Shown: positions 8,731 through 16,578 of the stretch, piece by piece
Layout of the letters: every line of letters begins with the position of its first letter
How positions within the stretch are numbered: position 1 is the first letter of the stretch
Origin: WM-3-3 sp041660045
GTDB lineage: Bacteria; Pseudomonadota; Gammaproteobacteria; Methylococcales; Methylomonadaceae
Length of the DNA: 64,000 nucleotides
Assembly (NCBI GenBank): GCA_041660045.1
Contig: JBAZXA010000009.1
Coordinates: 62,001-126,000, forward strand
Direction of reading: 5' to 3'
Notes under the pieces: model-generated
What the model was told of the DNA's origin: nothing
What the model saw: the letters and a program-made list of their open reading frames with translations, nothing else
Databases searched by the model: none
Position numbers and translations under genes: made by a program

Positions 8731-10139
8731 CAGCTTCAACCAATAACCCCTGGGGCATTCGCTTCATGACAATGTTCCATATGTCCAACGATAGCCATTT
8801 GTTTCAGGACAGCCCGTCACCTGGGCGTTTACCGCTATATGAAGCGAAAATGATCCACCAATTCGACCATCGTTGGGCGACATATAGCGTTGCGGACGGC
8901 AAAGATATGACTGGCGATGTGGCACTGGCGGACAAACAAAATCCGGATTTTTACGTTACGCCGCGTTATTGGCTGGATAAGGCGGAAGTCGATCAGCGCT
9001 TGCGGGATAAGAGTTGGGAGCGTGGGTGGTTACTGGGGTTTCGGGATATTACCAATGCGACAAACAAACGAACGGTGATTGCGGGTGTATTGCCAAAAGC
9101 TGGTGTTGGACACACAATGCCACTGCTTACAATAAATTCAACACCTAAAAAGATAGCAGCCTTGCTAGGCAATTTGGACAGCATAGTTTTGGATTTCATG
9201 GCGCGTCAGAAAGTGGGAGGCACACATTTAGCCTATTCGTATCTCAAGCAATTTCCCGTTCTCCCACCCGATTTCTACACAGATTCCGATCTCGATTTCA
9301 TCGTCCCCCGCGTCCTGGAACTGACTTACACCGCCCACGACCTACAATCTTGGGCGCAAGATTTGGGTTACGATGGTCTACCTTTTTCGTTCGACCCAAC
9401 CCGCCTCGCCATACTCCGCGCCGAACTCGACGCTTGGTACGCCCGCGCCTATGGCTTAACACGCGACGAACTGCGCTACATCCTCGATCCCGCCGACGTG
9501 ATGGGTGACGATTATCCTTCCGAAACCTTTCGCGTATTAAAAAACAACGAGCTGCGCGAATTCGGCGAATACCGTACCGGCAGGTTGGTTCTTCAGGCAT
9601 TTGATCGCATGGCTTTGGCTGATGCCGAGAAGAAACCCTTTGAGAGCCAGCTCGTTCCGCCGCCGGGTCAAAAAAACCCCGTTGCCTACTCACCGCTTGG
9701 CATAATCCGCGATGATGTCGATGCCCGATTGGCAGGCTTGATGTTATCAATGTTTAAAGAGTCGAGTTCGTTGCCGCGCAAGCAATTGGATTTGGCTTTA
9801 ACTGTTGCCCAGATGTCCGATAGCGCCTCCAGCCAATTAGCCAATGAGGTAACTGATATGCTCGATAAATACCGCAACCTGAGTGTGTTTGACACTGAGC
9901 GGGTCGGGCGCTCACAAATCTTGCTGCGCTATTTTGAAAACACGGGTGTAATTCGTTTTGAACAAAAAGGAGCCTGGATCACTACTGTACCCACTGCGCC
10001 TATACCCGATGGGATAATTTTAGGGCAGGAAATGAAAGAGATCGCGCTAGCATTGTTAAGCGTTGCACAAACAAAGCTTCAACAACCATCATCCTTGGCT
10101 GAGGATGGGGATGAAGATAGCCCAGTGAAACGTGCATAG
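8727..10139 (+). pseudogene. C-terminal part of an Eco57I-type DNA methylase (target recognition region), catalytic part lost
   Basis: A 470-aa open frame. It opens TASTNNPWGIRFMTMFHMS, which is internal to the methylase family, and continues with LYEAKMIHQFDHRWATY and HLAYSYLKQFPVLPP, the usual target-recognition region. There is no SAM-binding FxGxG or catalytic NPP(Y/F) motif, so it cannot methylate alone. Its ATG overlaps the vapC stop (ATGA), so it may now be translated by coupling. The missing upstream part is represented by the short remnant at 7836-8071, with vapBC in between. The 3' end is 11 bases before the SMC-like ATPase gene, so the operon structure is retained. It could be a specificity subunit if a catalytic subunit exists elsewhere. 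Confidence 0.68.
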
Positions 10140-10150
10140 CGAGAGTAGTC

Positions 10151-12157
10151 ATGAAAAACCTGCTAGAAAGCCTTTCCACACAAAAATCATCGCCTCAACT
10201 CTGGATTGAGCGCTTGGCGATATTTAGTCAGGCCGACGCCGATCACTGTATTCGTTCGGTTGAGTTTCGGCGCGGTTTAAATGTGATTTGGGCGCATGAG
10301 CCAGCTGCGGGCAGTACCTATACTGGCATCCATGCCGCTGGTCACGGCGTAGGCAAGACCTCGTTGTGTTTACTAATACGGTTTTGCCTTGGTGATAATG
10401 CCAAGTCGATTAATGAACTCAGGGAGGAGGTCGTTAGCGAATTCCCGCAAGGCGGCGTTGGTTTAGTGGTGCATCTTGCTAAGCAAACTTTTTCTATATT
10501 TCGTTTTTTTAATGCTTACAAGGAGGGTTTCGTTGCAAACGGCAACAACCTTGAATCTCTTTTTTCCGATAACACAAGCCAGTCCTTTAAGAATTTCGAG
10601 ACTCAATTGGCTAATGAAATGTTATCTAGGGTTATGCCTCGATTCATTCCTGAAACGGCGCAAGCGGTTGAATGGCGACATATTCTTGCCTGGATGACCC
10701 GCGATCAAGGTTCTCGGTTCAAGTCTTTTTTCGCATGGCGGGAGGGTGAAGGCACTGGCTTACAGCGATCACGGCAAGACCCGCCGATTATTATGCGTGC
10801 CGTGCTGGACTTGATGGATCAACAGGAATCCGGGTTATTAACCAGCATACGCGCTCTTGAAAGCAACCTGGAAACGGTTCAGCAAGATACCGCACGACTT
10901 CAACAGGAACCCGTACTGATACGCCGTCGTATTGAGTCTGAGCTGAGAACCTGGTTAGAGCTGCCAGATGATCTGCCAATGCACTCTGATGATTTATTTA
11001 AGGAATCCGTTGAAGATAAAGTCAATAATGCCAGGAAAATAGCTGAAGTGCAGTTAAATAAAGCCGATGCTGAGCTTGAAAAGGCTAACGAGGCATTATT
11101 TAAACTTCGGGCAGAGCAGCAAGAGTTGGGGCGACGCTATCAACAGGCTGATGATGAATACCAGTTGGCAAAGGCCGCCCATCTTAAGGATGAAGAGTCA
11201 GTAAAGAAAATTAACCAACAACGCAGTAAACTTCAAGGACTGGTTGGCCCTTGTGAACATGGCAATATTTTGTTTACCGAGTGTGCTTATATTAAGGACG
11301 AAATCCAAAAGCTTCAGGCGATCCACTTGAAAGATCACAGAGATCAAAGCACGCTCTCGCGTTCTGAAAAAGAATGGGCTGCCCGCGCTGTAGCGGCGTT
11401 GAAGTCTCGTGATGCACTTGAAAATCCGCGTCAAAAATTAAATAACCAAGTTTCAGAAAAAGAACAAGAATGCAGGCCGCTAAAGACCAAGCGAGACTCT
11501 GTCATGCTTACCGTTGACCGTGGCCGTCGTTTACTGGGTGAATTGGATAGATGGGAACGGTTATCCGATTCAACCGAGGCGGCAGAGCAAATTCGGCAGT
11601 TGATTTCAAGGCGAGAGGTGATCTCTAGTGACATTGATAATAAGCGTTTGCAAGTTCAGATGCTCAAACAGAAAAATTCTAAACGCAAAAAAAACCTAGC
11701 CGACATCATCAACAAGCTTACTCGTGAGCTTTTATCGGAGGAAGCATTTGGTAATTTTGAATTCCAGGATGAAAGCCGTCCTTTCCAATTGTCGGTTCGC
11801 GGCGGAGAAGCTTATCGGGTTCTGGAAGTCCTGCTTGGCGATTTGGTTTGTTTGTTAGATTCGGTAAATCCCGGTAGTGCTTTTCCAGGATTATTAGTCC
11901 ATGACTGTCCCAGAGAAGCTGATATGAGCTCTGGTTTATACGAGAATTTTTTGCTTCTGGTGCAAAAAGTTGAGCAAGAGTTCTTTGGCGGGGAGGCCCC
12001 ATTCCAATACATCGTAACCACAACGACGCCACCGCCTGCATCAATACAGTATTTGCCATACCTTCGGTTAACGCTTGATCCAAGTTCTGATGACGGCTTG
12101 TTGTTTCGGCGGCGTTTTAATGCACCGGCGAAAAACGAATATCTTCAAGGGATTTAG
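10151..12157 (+). CDS. SMC/Rad50-like ATPase of a putative defence operon (ABC-3C-like)
   Basis: A 668-aa protein with an ABC/SMC design. Walker A GHGVGKTS is at 64-71. Long charged coiled coils follow (about 220-370 and 400-530), split by a Cys/His insertion GPCEHGNILFTECAY that resembles a small hinge or metal-binding knuckle. A Walker-B-like strand PGLLVHDCPREAD is near 579-591; the usual Asp-Glu pair is replaced by DCPRE. Related ATPases occur in ABC three-component and similar conflict systems (Krishnan/Aravind type). It follows the methylase fragment by 11 bases and precedes a 40-aa ORF and a DUF3800 gene. I infer DNA surveillance linked to an effector, not housekeeping. Confidence 0.75.
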   Translation: MKNLLESLSTQKSSPQLWIERLAIFSQADADHCIRSVEFRRGLNVIWAHEPAAGSTYTGIHAAGHGVGKTSLCLLIRFCLGDNAKSINELREEVVSEFPQGGVGLVVHLAKQTFSIFRFFNAYKEGFVANGNNLESLFSDNTSQSFKNFETQLANEMLSRVMPRFIPETAQAVEWRHILAWMTRDQGSRFKSFFAWREGEGTGLQRSRQDPPIIMRAVLDLMDQQESGLLTSIRALESNLETVQQDTARLQQEPVLIRRRIESELRTWLELPDDLPMHSDDLFKESVEDKVNNARKIAEVQLNKADAELEKANEALFKLRAEQQELGRRYQQADDEYQLAKAAHLKDEESVKKINQQRSKLQGLVGPCEHGNILFTECAYIKDEIQKLQAIHLKDHRDQSTLSRSEKEWAARAVAALKSRDALENPRQKLNNQVSEKEQECRPLKTKRDSVMLTVDRGRRLLGELDRWERLSDSTEAAEQIRQLISRREVISSDIDNKRLQVQMLKQKNSKRKKNLADIINKLTRELLSEEAFGNFEFQDESRPFQLSVRGGEAYRVLEVLLGDLVCLLDSVNPGSAFPGLLVHDCPREADMSSGLYENFLLLVQKVEQEFFGGEAPFQYIVTTTTPPPASIQYLPYLRLTLDPSSDDGLLFRRRFNAPAKNEYLQGI

Positions 12158-12165
12158 GAATAAAT

Positions 12166-12288
12166 GTGAATATCGTTAAAGGAAAATATCAGCAGCTATG
12201 CGAGCTTAGAGAAGATTTCACCCGCCCGTTTCTATTGGCAGCATGGAATAATCCTGCATATAGTGAACTGGTTAGGCAAACGCTATGA
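12166..12288 (+). CDS. Small 40-aa ORF between the ATPase and DUF3800 genes
   Basis: GTG start at 12166, 40 codons, ending TGA 12286-12288, whose bases overlap the next ATG (ATGA at 12285). The product, beginning MNIVKGKYQQLCELRED and ending NNPAYSELVRQTL, is charged and probably helical. I recognise no family. The exact coupling to the DUF3800 gene and the 8-base gap after the ATPase argue that it is translated. It could be a small middle component of the system, the remnant of a larger one, or merely a coupling leader. Confidence 0.45.
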   Translation: MNIVKGKYQQLCELREDFTRPFLLAAWNNPAYSELVRQTL

Positions 12289-12992
12289 CCGAGAATTCCT
12301 TATTTAACGTATATATTGATGAGTCATGCCATTTGGAAAACGATGGTATGCCGATCATGGCATTCGGCGCCATTTGGTGTCCTAAAGACGAAGCACGACG
12401 CCTGGCGCAAGAATTACGGGATATTAAAGCCCGACACCATGCCCGGGGCGAATTGAAATGGGCAAAGGTATCGGAAGCCAAGCAGGATTTTTATATTGAG
12501 TTGGTCGATTGGTTTTTGGCTGAGCAACCTTTACATTATCGTGGCCTGGTGGTTCAAAACAAGCATCTACTGAATCACCAACAGTTTAACCAGAACGACC
12601 ATGACGTGTTTTATTACAAGATGATTTTCTCGTTGCTTAACATAATACTTAGCCCCGATAGTCAGTACGATATTTATCTGGACATTAAGGATACCCGCAG
12701 CCGTCTGAAACTGAGAAAGCTTCGCGAAGTGCTCTGTAACAATGTGTATGACTTTACCAGCCAGATGATCCATCACTTGCAAAATGCGCATTCGAATGAA
12801 ATGGAATTAATGCAGGTAGCCGATTTGATCACCGGAGCCATTAGTTATAAACATCGTGGTTTGGCGGGTAATAATGCCAAACTGGCAGTAATCAAACGCC
12901 TTGAGCAACGCCAGGGACGCTCGCTATTACACACCACACCACTGGTTGAACAAAAGTTGAATCTATTTGTTTTTCAGCCGCAACGGGTATAG
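12285..12992 (+). CDS. DUF3800 (RNase H-like fold) protein, putative effector
   Basis: A 235-aa protein of the DUF3800 family. The signature YIDES is at residues 10-14 (Asp12 is the likely metal ligand), followed by FGAIWCPKDEA, GELKWAKVSE, a central DIYLDIKDTRS and the C-terminal MQVADLITGAISYKHRG, whose Asp completes the acidic set typical of RNase H-like folds. DUF3800 proteins are found in many conflict loci and are thought to be nucleases, which is not proven. It is coupled to the 40-aa ORF and followed two bases later by the 160-aa gene, so all form one operon. Confidence 0.8.
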   Translation: MTENSLFNVYIDESCHLENDGMPIMAFGAIWCPKDEARRLAQELRDIKARHHARGELKWAKVSEAKQDFYIELVDWFLAEQPLHYRGLVVQNKHLLNHQQFNQNDHDVFYYKMIFSLLNIILSPDSQYDIYLDIKDTRSRLKLRKLREVLCNNVYDFTSQMIHHLQNAHSNEMELMQVADLITGAISYKHRGLAGNNAKLAVIKRLEQRQGRSLLHTTPLVEQKLNLFVFQPQRV

Positions 12993-12994
12993 TC

Positions 12995-13477
12995 ATGTGT
13001 CAGCAACCGAGTTGGCTACCACCAATATTTGAGATGTCGCCATGGTCAGATACGCTAATGGAATCGCTTTATGCTCTGTTTAAACGCGACTTTATAGATA
13101 ACCAAGCTAATTATGCTGGTAATCCGGTCTGGTTTTTCCCGCAAAAAGACCGTGGCAAGGAAGAAATTTTCTGGCATTTGGTCGAAAGGGAAGATCCGCC
13201 GCGTTCAGGTAATCGCTTTCCAGACTTTAGGCGTTCAGAACGGTTGCCGTGGGCAAGACCAATGCTGGATAACTTATCGGAGCCCGAGATTTTGCACTGG
13301 AATTACGAAGAGGGTGACAGAGATATTCATACCTATGTCTGGCTGAAAGACTACGACTATTTGATTGTGATGAAGAAATATAAGAATGAGCAACGCAGAC
13401 TTATTACAGCCCACTGCTTGGATTATTCCAATAAACGCAGCAAGCTAATGAAAAAATATCAACGCCGTATTCAGTAA
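12995..13477 (+). CDS. 160-aa protein, possible RelE/BECR-type nuclease, last gene of the defence operon
   Basis: The protein has Trp/Pro-rich N-terminal half and ends with two strand-like segments (THVYVW-type: IHTYVWLKDYDYLIVMKK) followed by RLITAHCLDYSNKRSKLMKK. This strand-strand-basic tail resembles the end of barnase/RelE-like (BECR) nuclease domains, in which the final strand carries catalytic residues. No signal peptide or membrane segment is present. It starts two bases after the DUF3800 stop. The family call is tentative; it may instead be a phage-type protein of unknown role. Confidence 0.5.
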   Translation: MCQQPSWLPPIFEMSPWSDTLMESLYALFKRDFIDNQANYAGNPVWFFPQKDRGKEEIFWHLVEREDPPRSGNRFPDFRRSERLPWARPMLDNLSEPEILHWNYEEGDRDIHTYVWLKDYDYLIVMKKYKNEQRRLITAHCLDYSNKRSKLMKKYQRRIQ

Positions 13478-13510
13478 TACTGCAAAAAAACAAATACCCA
13501 TAAATAAAAA

Positions 13511-13556
13511 AGCCAACGCACATGGCGTTGGCTCAACTCCTTCAGCCTTGGGCTGA
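13511..13556. terminator. Twin hairpin at the end of the defence operon
   Basis: A 9-bp stem AGCCAACGC / GCGTTGGCT (13511-13519, 13525-13533) is followed by a second hairpin TCAGCC-TTG-GGCTGA (13542-13556). The A run lies on the left side, so the stem looks like a strong terminator for minus-strand transcripts and a weaker one for the operon on the plus strand. Confidence 0.55.
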
Positions 13557-13812
13557 TGAGATTTGGAAAGTATGAATTGCAACTAGTTACTTGTCAATGA
13601 ATATGTCGACTAGTTAACTTTTAGCAATTACGTAATGTAGTTATAAATTGAATTGCTTTAGTTAGAACTGCTGTGGTTATATGAATGATGCAACCTCATC
13701 TCCTAGTAGTCAGTAAAAAGCCCTGCCAAATTAAATCCTCTGATTCGAGAAACCTCTACTGAACAATTAGTTATCCTAAAATTGAATATATTTGATATGA
13801 AATATTTATATT

Positions 13813-13832
13813 TGACACTATATTTGGTGTCA
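13813..13832 (+). promoter_or_regulatory. Inverted repeat just before hicA, candidate HicB operator
   Basis: TGACAC (13813-13818) and GTGTCA (13827-13832) flank an 8-base AT spacer that includes a TATATT -10-like hexamer. It ends three bases before the hicA ATG. TA operons are usually repressed by the antitoxin at such palindromes. Because no Shine-Dalgarno sequence is seen, the transcript may be nearly leaderless. Confidence 0.45.
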
Positions 13833-13834
13833 CA

Positions 13835-14131
13835 ATGAGTGCTAAACTACAAATTCAAAATGCCATCATTAGCTTGCAGCAACGTAAGGCAAGCTTATGC
13901 TGTGACGATATTAAAAGCCTATTGGTAGGCCTGGGTTTTGAAGTCCGTGATGGCAGGCAAGGTGGACATAAGGTTTTTGTACATCAAGGATTACCATCGT
14001 TTATCAGCGGTTCTTTCAATTGCGGGCATGGAAAAAACCCTGAGATCAAGCCCGCTTATATAGGCAAAATTATACAAGTTCTCAAGCAACATTATGATGA
14101 ACTTGTGAACTATCTGGAGAAAAAACCATGA
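13835..14131 (+). CDS. hicA: HicA-family mRNA interferase toxin
   Basis: A 98-aa protein. The HicA core is seen as GFEVRDGRQGGHKVFVH (catalytic His in GGHKVF) followed by FNCGHGKNPEIKPAYIGKII, the strand and helix that complete the dsRNA-binding-like fold. It is longer than minimal HicA proteins (about 60 aa), with an N-terminal helix MSAKLQIQNAIISLQQRK. HicA cuts mRNA when not held by HicB. Its stop overlaps the hicB start (ATGA at 14128-14131). No ribosome site is visible before the ATG. Confidence 0.8.
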   Translation: MSAKLQIQNAIISLQQRKASLCCDDIKSLLVGLGFEVRDGRQGGHKVFVHQGLPSFISGSFNCGHGKNPEIKPAYIGKIIQVLKQHYDELVNYLEKKP

Positions 14132-14547
14132 TCGACGCATCAAATTATAATATTACAGTCCGTAAAGGTTGGTTCGATGGCGAGCTATGCTTTGAAGCGC
14201 GTGTAACCGAGCTGCCTGATGTAGCGGAATACGCCGATAGTTTTGAGGAAGCCTATGCACTGGCTATTGATACTATTGCCACAACGGCTGAAATGTTTGC
14301 AGATCAAGGTAAACCTATGCCGCCTGTGATGATTCCTACTGACGAATACAGTGGGCGAGTGACGTTGCGTATAGCCAAAAGTCTACATCGCGCTCTTGCA
14401 GGAGCGGCTAACTTTGAGGGTGTCAGTTTAAACCAACATTTGACCAATGTGCTGAATTATTACGCTGGTTACGTACAGGCTGCAGAAACTAAACCTGTTG
14501 AAAACTTGTGGCAACCTACAGTAATGGCAAAACTAGAAACAAAATAA
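14128..14547 (+). CDS. hicB: HicB-family antitoxin with C-terminal DNA-binding domain
   Basis: A 139-aa protein. Residues 1-60 show the HicB partial RNase H-like fold (GELCFEARVTELPDVAEYAD, then EEAYALAIDTI). Residues 90-120 (SGRVTLRIAKSLHRALAGAA then GVSLNQHLTNVL) are a ribbon-helix-helix domain of the Arc/HicB kind, used to bind the operon operator and to neutralise HicA. It overlaps hicA by four bases and uses the usual toxin-first order. Confidence 0.85.
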   Translation: MIDASNYNITVRKGWFDGELCFEARVTELPDVAEYADSFEEAYALAIDTIATTAEMFADQGKPMPPVMIPTDEYSGRVTLRIAKSLHRALAGAANFEGVSLNQHLTNVLNYYAGYVQAAETKPVENLWQPTVMAKLETK

Positions 14548-15138
14548 CTAGCCCCTTCTGGAAGTTGCCTGCACTTGCGAACAATAACGCGATAACGTGC
14601 GTATAGGATGCTGCAGTCAGGCACATCGTTCAGTTATTCAAGACCATCAAATCATATCGTTCTTCATATCCCTATGAGAGAGGATAAATGCCTTTTTTTA
14701 ACCTAATGATGAAAACTTGAAAATGGACAATCTTTAACATCGCGGTCGTCACCCTGTTTGACATCGGTTCCAATGAATACAGACAAAATGACAATTGAAA
14801 CTCTCTTGGCTTAACATGAGAAGCACCCAAAATTACGCTGCCAAATCCCCCTCTCATTTCGTTTTTTTCGGCTGGTTGAAAGCCTTGCCCTTTTGCAATA
14901 TGTCTGGAGATTCCTTTTTATCCTATTCCATCGAGCTGAATAATCGCAAATTATGAGCGTTGTAAATCTAATCTTAAGTCCAACTACAAGTGATGAGTCT
15001 TGCTATTATTTGCCCTGTTTTGTTCAAGAATAGCTACCGGACAGAGCAAAAAGATGTAGTCTAAGATTAACCATTTTGATTAGCTGAGGAATAACCCATA
15101 AACCCGCCAACACAAAACAGCAGAACGGCACCGAAGCC
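14548..15138. other. Non-coding stretch after hicAB
   Basis: About 590 bases without a supportable gene. Short open frames here show no family features. One pair of inverted ends at 14969-15069 is listed separately. The rest may be decayed accessory DNA. Confidence 0.45.
14969..15069. repeat. Possible MITE-like element with short inverted ends
   Basis: TAATCTTA (14969-14976) is matched by TAAGATTA (15062-15069), and the pairing continues imperfectly inward (GTCCAACTACA against TGTAGTC). The 101-base unit has no coding capacity. I cannot see a target duplication, so this is weak. Confidence 0.25.
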
Positions 15139-15237
15139 TTTCTTACAGCGCTAGCTGGCGGTTTGAGCAAAGATTTTCCCGATGACATTTAGGACGATGA
15201 TTTGGCTGTTGATGCCCTGCGCTAGGCATTGGACTGA
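15139..15237 (+). pseudogene. Decayed VapB-type antitoxin
   Basis: One frame reads FLTALAGGLSKDFPDDI, stop, DDDLAVDALR, stop, ALD, stop. This matches the short C-terminal toxin-wrapping tail of antitoxins that accompany the VapC at 15237, and its last TGA (15235-15237) overlaps the VapC ATG, as in intact pairs. Two internal TAG codons mark it as dead. Confidence 0.45.
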
Positions 15238-15467
15238 TGATTTATTTGCTTGATACCAAGGCAGCTATTGTCTTATTGAAAGCACATCCTCAGATGCTGG
15301 GCCATGTGCGCCGTGTTGGCCAACCCGCATTGCGGGGCTGTGCGCCAGTTGAAGTGGGGCTATGGTTTGGTGTGGCCAAGCGCGCTCAGCAAGAACAAAA
15401 CCGTGCTCGATTGCTAGCTTTGTTGGAAAGGTTGCCCAGTTTAAAACTGGAAGATTGGTTGTTATAA
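15237..15467 (+). pseudogene. VapC-like PIN toxin with an internal deletion
   Basis: A 76-aa product. The N-terminal part is a clear VapC (MIYLLDTKAAIVLLKAHPQM, then CAPVEVGLWFGVAKRAQ). In intact members about 130 aa is usual and the protein ends in a tail like LxxEDWL. Here ARLLALLERLPSL runs straight into KLEDWLL and the stop, so about 50 residues with the central catalytic acids appear deleted in frame. The Asn after the first Asp is also changed to Lys (DTK). I expect no activity. Confidence 0.6.
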
Positions 15468-15809
15468 ACTCCGCTGATAATAGCTCGCTAGCTATCTTCA
15501 TACTAAGCATATTCGACGCATTTTGAAATTCCTTGCTTATTTCCATAGCTTTTCTAACTTGAACTGCACAGCCTGATGAACATATTACAACGCACCTTGA
15601 TAGAAAAATAAGCCATGAAAATGGTTTTGAAAACATCCTGCCCGTTACTTATCATGGGTATTAGTTGATTCGGCCAAACATCGCGCTCAAGCAATAATGA
15701 CTCTGAATGGTGATAATTGCTTGCTTCAAGTCACCCCGACTGTTTCTGGATTATTACCTTTAGAATACGCTACTTATATATTTTTTAAGCCTTTAAGGAG
15801 AAACAGATA
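15468..15809. other. Non-coding gap before the DinB-like gene
   Basis: 342 bases without a recognisable gene. Its right end carries the ribosome site AAGGAG of the DinB-like gene and presumably its promoter. Confidence 0.45.
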
Positions 15810-16319
15810 ATGAATAACGCTTACTACAAAATAATGGCTGAATATAACGAATGGATGAATACCCGCCTGTATTCTTTATGCGCAGCTCTATCAGATGATG
15901 AACTACAACAAGACCGCGGCGCCTTTTTTAAGTCTATCTATCTTACGCTTAATCATATTACTTACGGTGATCTTGCTTTTATGTCCCGCTTTACCGGGGA
16001 TCCTGTTGCGGTTCCAGAGTTAGACAAAGCGCTATTCCCCAGTTTTTCAATCCTGCATAAAAATCGTAAAAGTCTTGATATACGCATTATTGATTGGTCC
16101 TGCTCATTAACAGAAAGCTGGCTTGCAGAACCTCTTACTTATCAAAGTAAAGTAGACGGCAAGTACCGCACCGTTCAAAAATGGATTTTGGTCACTCAGA
16201 TGTTTAATCATCAAACTCACCATAGGGGCCAAGTCACTACGCTACTTTCACAAATAGGGCTTGATATGGGTAGTACAGACATACCTTTTATGCCGCAGTT
16301 TCAGAGTAATGCGGGCTAA
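15810..16319 (+). CDS. DinB-family putative metal-dependent protein
   Basis: A 169-aa protein with the DinB four-helix bundle pattern. The three metal-binding His positions are visible: LNHITYGDLAF near residue 49 and FNHQTHHRGQVTTLLSQIG near 132-140. The start is supported by AAGGAG ten bases upstream. DinB proteins include thiol-dependent transferases and many of unknown role. It is a single gene, convergent with the HupE-TBDR gene, and may be unrelated to either neighbour. Confidence 0.85.
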   Translation: MNNAYYKIMAEYNEWMNTRLYSLCAALSDDELQQDRGAFFKSIYLTLNHITYGDLAFMSRFTGDPVAVPELDKALFPSFSILHKNRKSLDIRIIDWSCSLTESWLAEPLTYQSKVDGKYRTVQKWILVTQMFNHQTHHRGQVTTLLSQIGLDMGSTDIPFMPQFQSNAG

Positions 16320-16578
16320 TCATATAATTTGCAGTCAATAATTTGATTCGACTAGCAGTAATGCCAAAGCGCTGCTTAAGGCTAATCCTATCAAGCTTAT
16401 TAAAGCCACCTCATCCTAGTTCCTGCCCCTGGGGAAGAGACGATATGAAAACTTTTGGGATTTGTATACGCTGTTACCGCAAGCCTTATTTATGTCTTAT
16501 AGCCTCCAAACTATATTTTTCGCTTAGCGTCTGTGCCATTACCCGTAGACAAAATATCAACAGCCACGCCGCCTATCC

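Larger units (their letters stand above)
13478..13834. other. Non-coding gap between the defence operon and hicAB
   Basis: 357 bases with no gene. It holds two hairpins just after the operon and the hicAB control site at its right end, both listed separately. The middle is AT-rich and shows nothing else that I can support. Confidence 0.5.

Noticed and set aside
13542..13570. CTGATGAG followed by GGAAA, resembling part of a hammerhead ribozyme core
   Set aside because: There is no stem II between the two halves and the flanking helices do not pair; the hairpin reading is simpler.
14672..14857. 61-codon minus-strand frame after hicAB
   Set aside because: No ribosome site, no recognisable domain and no neighbouring partner.
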